In this document: one piece after another, positions 56,148 through 64,000 of the stretch
How the letters are laid out: each line of letters begins with the position of its first letter
Numbering within the stretch: the stretch's first letter is position 1
Assembly (NCBI RefSeq): GCF_024700075.1
Contig: NZ_JAJONE010000001.1
Coordinates: forward strand, 4,549,001-4,613,000
Length of the DNA: 64,000 bases
Source of the DNA: Hymenobacter sp. J193
GTDB taxonomy: Bacteria; Bacteroidota; Bacteroidia; Cytophagales; Hymenobacteraceae
Direction: 5' to 3'
The notes under the pieces: generated by a model
Seen by the model: only the letters and a program-made list of their open reading frames with translations
Databases searched by the model: none
Told to the model about the DNA's origin: nothing
Made by a program: the position numbers and the translations under genes

Positions 56148-57671
56148 CTAGCGACGTGCCTGCCCGGTTGGAGTTGTCACCTCCTGGAGTTTGCGCACTT
56201 GCGCCTTCAACTCCTGCAGGTCGGTGTGGTCGGCTTGCTGGGCCGCCTGGGCCTGGTCGGCGCGGCGGGTCTGGGCCGTTAGGTTCGACTCCAGCTCCTT
56301 GATGGCCTCAAGCAGAATGGGGGTAAGCAGGGCGTAGTTCACGGCCTTGTAGCCCTGGGCATCGGTGCTGACCAACTCGGGGAAGATAAGCTCAACTTCC
56401 TGGGCCAGCAGACCTACCTGCTCGGCTCCGGCTACGCCGCCGTGCTGCACGCCCAGGGCATTCCAGCGGTAGCGCACCCCGCGCAGCTGCCGTACGGCAG
56501 CCAGTGCTCCGCCCAGCGGCCGCACGTCCTGCTTGAAGCGCACGTCGGAGGCCGACACGTTGGTGCCGCGGATGGTGCCGGCCACGTCCAGCGTGTAGCC
56601 CGCGTTTAGCGTGTTGATGCCCACGTTGCCCGTGCTCTGGTTCCAGCTCATTACGCCCACAGCGCCCCCACCGTTCAGGCGCTCCAGGATCAGTCGGTCG
56701 GCGGCCTGCCCGGCTTCGGCACCGCCGGTGTTGTGGCGCAGATTCCAGCCGTAATTGGTATTGTCCTCACGCCACTGCAGGGCGGCGCCGGTCACTAGGT
56801 CGTTGCTATTGGAGTGCAGCAGCAGCGTGGGCGAGGCCACGCCGGCCTGCTCCACCACGCCGCTGCTGCTGATGCGAATGCCGCTGCTGCCTCCATTGCC
56901 TACCAGTTGGAAGGCGCCCAGGTTGAAGTTGCCCCCGGCCGCCGTTATCGGCATCCACTTGCCGTTGCCCACGGCATCGGAAGTCAGTACCCGGCCGGCG
57001 GCCTGGGTGCCATCAACGATACGGATGGCTGAGTTGGCATTCACGTAGCCAGGGTGGCCGGCCAGGCCCACCCAACGCAGGGGCTGGCCGGGCCGACCCG
57101 CCGTGAAGATGCCGCCCCAGCCCTCGGCGCGGTAGGCGTTGCCCCACACGGCGTAGTCAATATCCTGGCCGTAGGGTCCCGTGCCGTAGCCCGAGAGCAT
57201 GGTGCGGGTGTAGTGCCGCCCGTAGTAGCTGCGCGTCATCAGGGCCACGCTTTTGTTGGGCACCAAGGACTGGATCTGTACCTGGGCCGTGGAGTCGCCC
57301 AGGGCGGCGGTAGCGGAGCCGGTCAGGGCTTTGTTGTTCAGGTCGAAGGTCTGGGCGGCGCGGTGGTTGCCCAGATTGTCGCCGCTGCGGGCTTTGTCGG
57401 GGATGAAGAGCCACGCTACGCCGGCGTAGTACCAGAACCCCTGGCGCCCGTCGGTCTGAAAAACCATCAGCCCGGTAGGGGGGCTGGTAATCCGGGCGCG
57501 GGTAGTGGAGTCCATGCGCGGAATCAGCAGGCCCTTGCCCGTGGCGTTAATATCCAGGGCTGCCGCCGTTGCGGGCAGGCCGGCCGAGCCGATGCGTACG
57601 CCGCCGGTTTGCGCCAGCGAGGCCGTAGCGGTGGCCACAAGTGCCAGGGTCAGAGTCAGAAATAGTTTCAT
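56148..57671 (-). CDS. Secreted tail-spike-like protein with S74 endosialidase-chaperone domain
   Basis: A 507-residue protein. It starts with a signal peptide (MKLFLTLTLALVATATAS in part). The body is Gly/Ala/Thr-rich and strand-like, with a bacterial tail-fibre-like region (SAGLPATAAALDINATGKGLLIP). From about residue 395 it has the S74 peptidase/intramolecular chaperone pattern: SDVRFKQDVRPLGGALA with the catalytic Ser, RYRWNALGVQ and QVGLLAQEVELIFPELV. It ends in a coiled coil with KELESNLTAQTRRADQAQ. S74 domains trimerise beta-helical partners and cut themselves off. In Bacteroidota such proteins occur without phage genes; none is seen here. Confidence 0.88.
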   Translation of the reverse strand: MKLFLTLTLALVATATASLAQTGGVRIGSAGLPATAAALDINATGKGLLIPRMDSTTRARITSPPTGLMVFQTDGRQGFWYYAGVAWLFIPDKARSGDNLGNHRAAQTFDLNNKALTGSATAALGDSTAQVQIQSLVPNKSVALMTRSYYGRHYTRTMLSGYGTGPYGQDIDYAVWGNAYRAEGWGGIFTAGRPGQPLRWVGLAGHPGYVNANSAIRIVDGTQAAGRVLTSDAVGNGKWMPITAAGGNFNLGAFQLVGNGGSSGIRISSSGVVEQAGVASPTLLLHSNSNDLVTGAALQWREDNTNYGWNLRHNTGGAEAGQAADRLILERLNGGGAVGVMSWNQSTGNVGINTLNAGYTLDVAGTIRGTNVSASDVRFKQDVRPLGGALAAVRQLRGVRYRWNALGVQHGGVAGAEQVGLLAQEVELIFPELVSTDAQGYKAVNYALLTPILLEAIKELESNLTAQTRRADQAQAAQQADHTDLQELKAQVRKLQEVTTPTGQARR

Positions 57672-57780
57672 GAGCAGCCGATAAGGTAGTGGTTTAAAGC
57701 TATTTTATTTATACTAATCCACGAAAGTTTTTACTGTTAATGACGCCTCCAGGAAGGTGAACGACGCCTATTGGGGTGCC

Positions 57781-57822
57781 ACGCCTGCAGGCAGGCGTTT
57801 GAAAACGCCTGCCTGCAGGCGT
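57781..57822. repeat. 42-bp perfect palindrome
   Basis: Twenty bases (57781-57800) are exactly inverted at 57803-57822 with only GA between them. Each arm is itself partly palindromic around CCTGCAGG, so it can also fold into two small hairpins. It lies in a gene-free gap of 399 bp between the S74 gene and the small gene at 58071. Confidence 0.75.
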
Positions 57823-58070
57823 CGCGTCGCTTCTCAACCGTGCCGCTGAGCCTGGCCCTCCGCAACTCTGAACCGGCTTTTGAAGGCAGCAGGCTGATGC
57901 AGGTAAGGGCAGCTATTCTGCTTGTTTGGTAGGCTGTATCAGCTTGTCGTACTTTTCGGAAATGACAGGCTGGTCCTTGGCGAGACGCTGGACTTAATCT
58001 GACGGCTTATCGACTTACCATTCTTTCTTATGCCACTTTCTTTTATACCACTTTCTTATTTCTGTTTCTG

Positions 58071-58500
58071 ATGAAACAACACCTACTCATCTGGGGCCTG
58101 TTTCTGCTGCCGGCTCTGGGCATGGCGCAGGCTAACCTGGTGCATGGCGTTAGTGCCCTTACCACGGCTGCTATGCGTAAAAAACTGGCCCATCGTCCTG
58201 CTTCCCACGGCAAGAAAGAAGTCAGTTCCGCAGAAGCGCACTCCGGCCTCCTATCTTCAGGGAGCAGCAGCCAGTGAAATCAGTGGGGTAGAGGGTTTTC
58301 TGGATGCGGCCTACAAAGCCTACAAAAACCCGCAGGAGCCGAATATATGCGCCAACAGCGCGTTGGTCACGAGCATGATCAACAGCATTGACGCTGCTGA
58401 GCCCAAGTGGAATACGGCCCCTTACAAAGCCGAGCTTGCCTTCTACGAGCAGGAGCATAAGCGGCGGCAACAGGCGATTGCCCAGCCAAAGGACAAATAA
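58071..58500 (+). pseudogene. Secreted hypothetical protein with apparent frameshift
   Basis: The first frame gives a clear signal peptide (MKQHLLIWGLFLLPALGMAQ) and then about 48 more residues before a stop. A second frame, one base over, gives PASYLQGAAASEISGVEGF and then LDAAYKAYKNPQEPNIC, continuing to QAIAQPKDK at 58500. Removing one base joins them into 142 residues; the exact point is unclear but the A6 run near 58176 and the AAGAAAGAAG near 58211 are candidates. The product is unrecognised. Confidence 0.5.
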
Positions 58501-58501
58501 A

Positions 58502-58532
58502 AAAGCGGCGGAACCACTGGTTCCGCCGCTTT
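58502..58532. terminator. Intrinsic terminator
   Basis: AAAGCGGCGGAA and TTCCGCCGCTTT form a perfect stem over a 7-nt loop with A/T flanks, between convergent genes and directly after the stop at 58500. Confidence 0.8.
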
Positions 58533-58555
58533 CGGTTTATAGCTACTCAGGGCTA

Positions 58556-59071
58556 TTAATGGTGGTGTCCGCCTTCGCCGTGCACATGGCCGTGGTCGAG
58601 CTCCTCGCGGGTGGCGTCGCGCACGGCGGCTACTTTGCCGTCGAAGTGCATGACCATGCCGGCCAGGGGGTGGTTGAAGTCCATCTTCACCACCTCGTCG
58701 CCGATTTCCACGATTTTGCCCTGCATGTGGTTGCCCTGGTTGTCGGCCATGGGCAGGAAGTTGCCTACCTGCAGCATCTCGTTGTCGAGCTGCCCGTCAA
58801 TTTCGAAGACGTTTTTCGGAATTTCTACCACGGCCTGCTGGTCGTAGTCGCCATAGGCCTGCTCGGGGGAAAGGGAGAAGGTAAACGTGTCGCCGGCCTG
58901 CTTGCCGTTGAGCTGGTTCTCGAATTCCTCGGGCAGGCCGCTCTGGCCGAACAGGAAGACCATGGGCGCATCGGCTTCAGCCGATTCTACCAGTACTTTC
59001 TCTTGATTCTCGTCGGTTACGCTCAGGTCGTAGGTGATAGTAACGACTTTGTTTTCGCTGATTTGAGCCAT
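58556..59071 (-). CDS. FKBP-type peptidyl-prolyl isomerase (SlyD-like)
   Basis: A 171-residue cytoplasmic isomerase. FKBP signature regions are seen in VVTITYDLSVTDENQEKV, PMVFLFGQSGLPEEFENQL and VVKMDFNHPLAGMVMHFDGKV. The IF-domain region (SLSPEQAYGDYDQQAVVEIP) is the SlyD-like insert. The C-terminal His-rich tail (DHGHVHGEGGHHH) suits nickel or other metal binding. A truncated copy of its 3' end lies at 11079-11247. Confidence 0.9.
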   Translation of the reverse strand: MAQISENKVVTITYDLSVTDENQEKVLVESAEADAPMVFLFGQSGLPEEFENQLNGKQAGDTFTFSLSPEQAYGDYDQQAVVEIPKNVFEIDGQLDNEMLQVGNFLPMADNQGNHMQGKIVEIGDEVVKMDFNHPLAGMVMHFDGKVAAVRDATREELDHGHVHGEGGHHH

Positions 59072-59201
59072 GCTGCGGGTGGACGCTGGCGCCCGGGGGA
59101 TAGAAATGAAGGGTTGGGTTTCGACTAGCTAGTTACGGAAATAGCCCGAAATAGTCGGTGTAACTCCGCTGTTCTGGAGTTACTAAATAGGCTATCAAAT
59201 G

Positions 59202-59243
59202 GTTGCGAAATACGCTGGTCGCAAGAGCAGCGTGTTTCGCAAC
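59202..59243. repeat. Stem-loop past the isoaspartyl peptidase gene
   Basis: GTTGCGAAATACGCTG (59202-59217) pairs with CAGCGTGTTTCGCAAC (59228-59243) with one mismatch over a 10-nt loop. Probable mRNA 3' end. Confidence 0.55.
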
Positions 59244-59270
59244 AGGGTTCCAGCATAAGCCCTTCTCCGT

Positions 59271-60185
59271 TTACTCCTCGTCGCTCCAGATGGCTACGAA
59301 TGGCTCCTGCTCGCCCACGCGGTAGCCGCGGCGCATGATGTTGGTGTTGGTCTCCAGGGCAATGTTGCCTTCCCGGTCCACGGCAATCAGGCCTTTGTCG
59401 CCTCGCAGATCTTCGTCACGCAACTCAATAGCGGCCCGGCAGGCTTCATCTACGGGCAGGCCCTTGTACTTCACCAAGGCGTACACCTCGTGGGCCAGGG
59501 CACCGCGCAGGATAATTTCGCCGTCGCCGGTGGCCGACACGGCGCAGGCCTCGTTGCTGGCGTAGGAGCCGCCCCCAATTACCGGGCTGTCGCCCACGCG
59601 GCCTTTCAACTGGCCCTCAATGCCGCCGGTGCTGGTGGCCACGGCCAGGTTACCGTCCTGGTCGAGGGCCACGGCACCCACGGTATCTTTCTGGGGGACT
59701 TTGGCTTCTTCCTGCATGATTTCCAGCCATTCCTGCTGGGCCTTTTCCGTGATGAAGTAGTGCACGGCTTCGATAGCGAGGCCGTGCTGGAGGGCAAACT
59801 CGTCGGCGCCTTCACCGGAGAGGCACACATGCTCGCACTTGTCCATCACGGTGCGGGCCAGGCTAATGGGGTTTTTGACGTAACGCACCCCCGCCACCGC
59901 ACCGGCCTTAAGCGTTTTGCCATCCATGATGGAGGCGTCCATCTGCACCTCGCCCTGCTTGTTGAGGCTGCTGCCCCGGCCGGCATTGAAATGCTCGTTG
60001 TTTTCCATGCTGTTCACGGCCGCTTCCACGGCTTCGAGGGCCGTGCCACCACTGTGCAGCACTTCCCAGCCAGCCTGCAAGGCCTCGTGTAGTCCTTCGC
60101 GCTGGGCGGCTTCTTCCTCGGGGCTTAGCTCGCTGGGGTCCATCGTGACGGCGCCCCCGTGAATGACAATGGCGTATTTATTCAT
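59271..60185 (-). CDS. Isoaspartyl peptidase / L-asparaginase (Ntn-hydrolase)
   Basis: A 304-residue Ntn-hydrolase precursor starting MNKYAIVIHGGAV. It matures by self-cleavage before Thr168 in AKVPQKDTVGAVALDQDGN. Other motifs are NAGRGSSLN and MDASIMDGK in the alpha chain, and STGGIEGQLKGRVGDSPVIGGGSYA (in part) around the substrate pocket. It removes beta-aspartyl residues and hydrolyses L-asparagine. The 60185 start matches the family; a longer start upstream is not supported. Confidence 0.93.
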   Translation of the reverse strand: MNKYAIVIHGGAVTMDPSELSPEEEAAQREGLHEALQAGWEVLHSGGTALEAVEAAVNSMENNEHFNAGRGSSLNKQGEVQMDASIMDGKTLKAGAVAGVRYVKNPISLARTVMDKCEHVCLSGEGADEFALQHGLAIEAVHYFITEKAQQEWLEIMQEEAKVPQKDTVGAVALDQDGNLAVATSTGGIEGQLKGRVGDSPVIGGGSYASNEACAVSATGDGEIILRGALAHEVYALVKYKGLPVDEACRAAIELRDEDLRGDKGLIAVDREGNIALETNTNIMRRGYRVGEQEPFVAIWSDEE

Positions 60186-60232
60186 CAGACAAGATGCTTT
60201 GGGAAGGTAATAGGGCTGAATACGCACATAAA

Positions 60233-60262
60233 AAAAGCCCCGTTTCTGAGGAAGGGGCTTTT
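60233..60262. terminator. Terminator of the helicase gene
   Basis: AAAAGCCCC (60233-60241) pairs with GGGGCTTTT (60254-60262) over a 12-nt loop, about 65 bp past the helicase stop codon on the minus strand. Confidence 0.75.
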
Positions 60263-60328
60263 CAGGGTTATTAGCAGACGGGCGCGGAAAACACGTAGTC
60301 GTCGGCGCGGAAGGCTGCAATGTGCTCG

Positions 60329-62311
60329 TTACTGCAGCTCCCAGGCCGTGCGGTAGGCCCCGATGCTTTCCACGTAATCGAGGAAGGCCTTGTAGAACGG
60401 GTGCCCGCCCAAGGTAGCCGAGTCGCCTACGATGAGCAGCTTGCGGCGGGCGCGCGTCATGCCCACGTTCATGCGGCGAATGTCGGAGAGGAAGCCGATT
60501 TCGCCCTGGGGGTTTGAGCGGGTGAGGGTAATGGCAATGATGTCGCGCTCCTGGCCCTGAAACGAGTCGACGGTGCCGATGCTGAGCATGCGGTGCTCCA
60601 TCAGGCCCACCAGCTCGTCGTTATCCTCCACGGCATCCTTGAGGTAGTTGATCTGGGCGCGGTAAGGGGCAATGACGCCGATGGTGAGCAAATCCTCGGT
60701 GTGGTCGGCCGGGTCGTAGACTTCCAGCAGCTGCGAGAGGCGCTTGAGCAGCAGGTCGGCTTCTTCGGGGTTAGCAATGGAGCGGCTTTCCTCGATGCCC
60801 AGCTCCTGGAAGCCGAAGCCGGCCGTGTCCAGAAACTCCACGGCCATATCCGGGGCAAAGCGCAGGTCGTAGGCGGGCAGGTCGGCGTGGGCCACGGTGG
60901 GTGCGGCTACCAGCTTGCCCTCGTAGAACTGCTGGGAGCTGAACTCCATGATCTGCTCGTGCATGCGGTACTGCACCTCCAGCATGCGGGCCGTGTCGGG
61001 CTGGCGCCGGATGCACTTCTCAAACAGCGTTTCGCGCAAGCCCTGGGCCGCCGCTTTCTCGCTCTTCACGGTGGGCGGCAGCTGCTGATGGTCGCCGGCC
61101 AGCACCACGCGGTTGGCCTTGGTGATGGGAATCCAGCAGCCCGGTTCCAAGGCCTGGGCCGCCTCATCAATGAACACGGTTTCGTAGGTGAGGTGGCGAA
61201 TGGCGCGGTTGCCGGCGCCCACCAACGTGCAGGTAATCACCTGCACCTTCTCCAGCAAATCCTCGGTGATGTAGCGTTCCAAGTTGTCGGAATCCTGGAG
61301 CATGAGGTGGGCCTGCTCTTTCAGCAGGCGGCGCTGCTCTCGCTCTTCCCAGCCGAAATGGCGCTTGAACTTGCCGGCTTGCTCGCGGTACTGCTCGGCG
61401 GTCTGGCGCATACTTTTCAGCTCAGGGTAGCTCTTGTGCGCCATAATCTGGGCATCGAGCGTGTGCTCCAGCAGCAGGTCCGACACGCGTGAAGGGTTGC
61501 CCATCCGAATCACGTTCACCCCGCGCTCGGCCAGCTTTTCAGTGAGCAGGTCCACGGCCGTGTTGCTGGGCGCGCACACCAGCACCCGCCGCTCGCGCCG
61601 GATGGTTTCCAGGATGGCCTGCACCAGCGTGGTGGTTTTGCCGGTGCCGGGCGGGCCGTGAATGATGGCTACATCCTGGGCCGCCAGCACGTGGCGTACG
61701 GCGGCCAGCTGGCTTTCATTCAGGGGCGAAGGGTAGTACAGGGTAGCTTCCGACTCGGGCTTGTAGCGGGCCGGCTTGGCGCCCAGCAGCACGTCGCGCA
61801 GCTCGGCCAGGCGCGAGTCGAAGGCACCCATAACTTTGCCCAGAGCATACTCCATCTCGCGGTAGCTCACCTCGTCGAAGGTCAGGTCCACGCCCAGCTT
61901 GCCTTCCTCCACCCAGTCGGGCAAATCCTCCTTGGTGGTGGCCAGCAGGATTTTGTTGCGCTTTACGCTGGTGATGACGCCGTTGAGCGTGGGCCGGTCG
62001 GAGCCCGAGCGGCCGGGGATGTTGCCGAACAAAGCCGCGTTTTTGCCCACCTGAAACAGGTGCAGCCCGGCCTGGCCCGAGGGGCGCTCCAGCTCAATGA
62101 CGAGCTTGCCGCCGAAGCCAATGTCTTCCTTCGTGATTTTGACCGGGTACCAGGTAAGGCCCCGCTTCTGGCGCTCGGCAATGGTAGCCTGGGCGTTCTT
62201 GATTTTGAATTGTTCGAGGTCCTCCTGCTGCTCGAGCTTCATGAGGGCCTGCACCTTGCGCAGCTCTTTCTCGATGGCGTAAGGGTCGGTATAGGTAGGT
62301 TGTTCAGCCAA
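60329..62311 (-). CDS. UPF1-like superfamily 1 helicase
   Basis: A 660-residue cytoplasmic SF1B helicase of the IGHMBP2/UPF1 group. Walker A is GPPGTGKT at residues 219-226, motif Ia is VCAPSNTAVD, Walker B is FIDEAAQAL, motif III is VLAGDHQQLPP, and motifs V/VI include GTVDSFQGQERDII and VGMTRARRKLLIVGD. The N-terminal region (about 1-190) forms the usual OB/beta-barrel and helical stalk. It unwinds nucleic acid 5' to 3' using ATP; its exact partner is unknown. It is monocistronic. Confidence 0.94.
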   Translation of the reverse strand: MAEQPTYTDPYAIEKELRKVQALMKLEQQEDLEQFKIKNAQATIAERQKRGLTWYPVKITKEDIGFGGKLVIELERPSGQAGLHLFQVGKNAALFGNIPGRSGSDRPTLNGVITSVKRNKILLATTKEDLPDWVEEGKLGVDLTFDEVSYREMEYALGKVMGAFDSRLAELRDVLLGAKPARYKPESEATLYYPSPLNESQLAAVRHVLAAQDVAIIHGPPGTGKTTTLVQAILETIRRERRVLVCAPSNTAVDLLTEKLAERGVNVIRMGNPSRVSDLLLEHTLDAQIMAHKSYPELKSMRQTAEQYREQAGKFKRHFGWEEREQRRLLKEQAHLMLQDSDNLERYITEDLLEKVQVITCTLVGAGNRAIRHLTYETVFIDEAAQALEPGCWIPITKANRVVLAGDHQQLPPTVKSEKAAAQGLRETLFEKCIRRQPDTARMLEVQYRMHEQIMEFSSQQFYEGKLVAAPTVAHADLPAYDLRFAPDMAVEFLDTAGFGFQELGIEESRSIANPEEADLLLKRLSQLLEVYDPADHTEDLLTIGVIAPYRAQINYLKDAVEDNDELVGLMEHRMLSIGTVDSFQGQERDIIAITLTRSNPQGEIGFLSDIRRMNVGMTRARRKLLIVGDSATLGGHPFYKAFLDYVESIGAYRTAWELQ

Positions 62312-62407
62312 CTGGTTGGGTTCTTTTGCGAATCGTTGATAACAACGAAAGCGGGGAAAAGGTGGCCGAAGGTCGGGAGGAATTTGGGAACGGGCCGCCA
62401 GTAGGCG

Positions 62408-62635
62408 TTAGGCAGGAAGTGTCTTTATATAGTTTTCCAGTTCATCGTAGATGCTTACCTCTACTCCTGGATGCATAATTAGGATGCCTGTAGCTCGATG
62501 CTGCGCAGCATCAAGAGAATCTACTTCAATACGTGGCGATTTAGTTGTGCCACCATGATTTTGGAAACGGGTCGTGCAGTCCTGCATCAATACAATGCCG
62601 GTGGCCGCTTCGCAGACTAGCAGATAGTACTTCAT
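62408..62635 (-). CDS. Small hypothetical protein (75 aa)
   Basis: Starts MKYYLLVCEAATGIVLMQDC. It is lower in GC than most of the window, with a mixed alpha/beta outline and no signal peptide. Its start codon overlaps the stop of the gene at 62632 by 4 nt, so the two are translationally coupled. No homologue is recognised. Confidence 0.6.
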   Translation of the reverse strand: MKYYLLVCEAATGIVLMQDCTTRFQNHGGTTKSPRIEVDSLDAAQHRATGILIMHPGVEVSIYDELENYIKTLPA

Positions 62636-62925
62636 GTATTTTCCTGAAATCCTTGTGGGTACCAGATACCCAGCCAAGACGGGGAATTCATATTTGGCAA
62701 TACGTGGTTCGCATCAAGCGTTCTGACGTCAATATTCTCAGCATACCGAAGTATATCCGGCAGAGAAGCGCCTCGAAATACTTTCTTCCGAAGAATAGAT
62801 AGTGCATCATCCAGCGTCCAGGCCGTTACACCGTAGCATTGTTTGAAGCCTGAAGTGGTTGGCAAAAATTCAATCCAGTAGCGTTTCAGCAGAGCTTTGT
62901 TAGATATCGTGCGTCCTGTATTCAT
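62632..62925 (-). CDS. Small hypothetical protein (97 aa), conserved VTAxxLDDAL type
   Basis: Starts MNTGRTISNKALLKRYWIEF. Recognisable blocks are YGVTAWTLDDALSILRKKVF and NIDVRTLDANHVLPNMNSPSWLGIWYPQGF in parts. I have seen this pattern in unnamed small bacterial proteins (a YGVTAxxLxDAL opening and a VDVxTLDxxHVxPNMxxPxxRGIWxP ending), but no function is known. It is coupled to the 75-residue gene after it. The A/T-rich composition differs from the helicase gene. Confidence 0.6.
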   Translation of the reverse strand: MNTGRTISNKALLKRYWIEFLPTTSGFKQCYGVTAWTLDDALSILRKKVFRGASLPDILRYAENIDVRTLDANHVLPNMNSPSWLGIWYPQGFQENT

Positions 62926-62940
62926 ACCATCTATATTCAG

Positions 62941-63474
62941 CTAGTTATGATTGATGAATTTGGTGTAACACCGCTGAACTTTACCATCAGAGCCAAACAC
63001 GAACAGATATTGAATTGACTGGTCGAACGTCGAAAGAATATTGCGCAGGCCCGGCCCACCGTTCTGGTTGTCGCTGATTTCTGCGAGTAACATATTGTTG
63101 GCCAGACGGGAGAATAGAACAACCACGCATCCTTCCTCCGTGCCGGAGGCAGTCGTAAGGCGGGCTGTCAGCTTTGAAAAATACGGCTTGTGATACGACG
63201 ACCTGTCTACGGCAGTCAATGAATCCACCAACCGACGCTTCTGCTGGGAACTGGTGTAGCCCCACTGTTGGCCGAGCTCTTCCAGAAAATATAGCGGCGG
63301 TATGTGAACAACGTTATCAAAGACGGCTACGCAGCGGCTTGCGCCCTGCAAACGGCAAAAAATTGAGTCGGAGGTGATGTGCCGAAAGGCTTGCTGGTAC
63401 AGCTGACGAGGTGAAGCGGGTTGCCCATAGCTACGCAGGGGCAGTAACAGCGCAAAAACCAGAAGTAGCTTCAT
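62941..63474 (-). CDS. Secreted hypothetical protein (177 aa)
   Basis: Starts MKLLLVFALLLPLRSYGQPAS, a typical signal peptide with cleavage near residue 18. The mature part includes ASRCVAVFDNVVHIPPLYFLEELGQ, EEGCVVVLFSRLANNMLLAEI and YLFVFGSDGKVQRCYTKF in parts; the Cys residues could form a disulphide. Function is unknown. It lies 15 nt before the pair at 62632/62408 on the same strand and shares their lower GC, so the three may be one operon. Confidence 0.65.
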   Translation of the reverse strand: MKLLLVFALLLPLRSYGQPASPRQLYQQAFRHITSDSIFCRLQGASRCVAVFDNVVHIPPLYFLEELGQQWGYTSSQQKRRLVDSLTAVDRSSYHKPYFSKLTARLTTASGTEEGCVVVLFSRLANNMLLAEISDNQNGGPGLRNILSTFDQSIQYLFVFGSDGKVQRCYTKFINHN

Positions 63475-63589
63475 CGAAGAATGGGACCTTTTACGCACCA
63501 GCGGCACGCTTGCCAAATTGCGCATAATTTACTTGGCAACGTACCCCGCAAAGCCCGTAGCTTAGGGCGCACCTTCAGCTTTTCTGGTC

Positions 63590-64000
63590 ATGCCGTACCG
63601 TATTGCCGCCGAAACAACCGACGAGCTGCTGCTGCTGCCGGTTCCTGTGAAGACGGGCTGCGTGCGTGGGCTATTCAGTGGCTTCGGACTGCTGGCAGTG
63701 CTGATAGGCGGCGGCCTGCTGTTCGCCCGGCGCGGCAGCGCCCTCGATGCCGATACCCTGATTGCCGGTACGCTAGCGTATGTTGGGCTGGGCTTTCTGC
63801 TGCTGGGTATTTTCCTGAACGTTAAGCAGCGCCCGGCCCTGGCGGCGCTGGTATTCGACCGACGGCTGGGGGCAGTGCGGGTACGCGGCCGGGAAGGCGA
63901 GCCAGCGGAAGTCTACCTCGCCTACGCTGATATTGCGGATCTGCGGGTACACACCCATGCCGAAACCCACTCCTCCTCCAACAGCACTTATACCTGGAAA
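63590..64000 (+). CDS. Membrane protein fragment, cut by the right edge
   Basis: The start ATG at 63590 gives MPYRIAAETTDELLLLPVPV and a frame open to the end of the window (137 codons). Two transmembrane helices are predicted (about residues 26-45, GLFSGFGLLAVLIGGGLLF, and 57-78, LIAGTLAYVGLGFLLLGIFL). A soluble part follows with YLAYADIADLRVHTHAE. This resembles small two-helix proteins with a PH-like domain after the helices, but the family is not certain. It is divergent from the secreted hypothetical gene. Confidence 0.6.
   Translation, partial: MPYRIAAETTDELLLLPVPVKTGCVRGLFSGFGLLAVLIGGGLLFARRGSALDADTLIAGTLAYVGLGFLLLGIFLNVKQRPALAALVFDRRLGAVRVRGREGEPAEVYLAYADIADLRVHTHAETHSSSNSTYTWK

Overview
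The window is about 64 kb of high-GC chromosomal DNA from a member of the Bacteroidota, most likely Hymenobacter or a close relative (Cytophagales). Supporting signs are: two secreted proteins with C-terminal type IX secretion sorting domains; a leucyl-tRNA synthetase with Bacteroidota-type features; LytS/LytTR-type two-component genes; ABC permeases fused to M1 peptidases; a spheroidene-monooxygenase-like gene; starts without Shine-Dalgarno sites; and candidate TAnnTTTG -7 promoter elements. Both edges cut genes. I saw no rRNA, tRNA, CRISPR array, transposase or phage module.

Layout. 0-11 kb: housekeeping and small genes: an EamA/RhtA exporter (cut), an atypical SDR, an Rrf2 regulator with its NAD(P)H-binding target (frameshifted), leuS preceded by a 21-bp tandem repeat array, a CrtA-like monooxygenase, an FMN-binding stress protein and an ACP phosphodiesterase. 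11-16 kb and 29.9-34.4 kb: two copies, in opposite orientation, of an ABC ATPase plus ABC-permease/M1-peptidase fusion. They bracket about 14 kb rich in regulators: a LytS-like kinase with LytTR regulator, AraC, TetR and Crp/Fnr, each next to Rossmann-fold oxidoreductases, plus a frameshifted T9SS beta-propeller protein. 34.5-37 kb: a damaged esterase, a LytTR-like remnant and a DUF1624 membrane protein.

37.2-45 kb is the most unusual part: a four-gene minus-strand cluster encoding, in transcription order, a SWIM zinc-finger protein, a 1084-residue helical DUF6493-like protein, a 130-residue protein that looks like a MoaD/ThiS/ubiquitin-type beta-grasp protein ending in Gly-Gly, and a DUF4132 (MolR-like) protein. 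It resembles the E. coli yehI-yehQ region but has no MoxR or VWA gene, and the Gly-Gly protein is not a component I know from it. 46.4-51.6 kb: an ECF sigma factor overlapping a gene that joins an anti-sigma-like cytoplasmic head and inner-membrane helix to an outer-membrane barrel, followed by a T9SS cargo protein. 51.6-64 kb: RidA, a WYL regulator, an epimerase/Crp/SRPBCC operon, an S74 endosialidase-chaperone protein, a His-rich FKBP isomerase, an isoaspartyl peptidase, a UPF1-like helicase and small lower-GC genes.

A pattern across the window: five genes need six single-base frame corrections, and in every case removing one base restores a full-length product. Five of the six bases are a C:G pair, mostly in C6-C7 runs. 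This could be assembly over-calling, slippage decay or phase variation; the sequence alone cannot decide.
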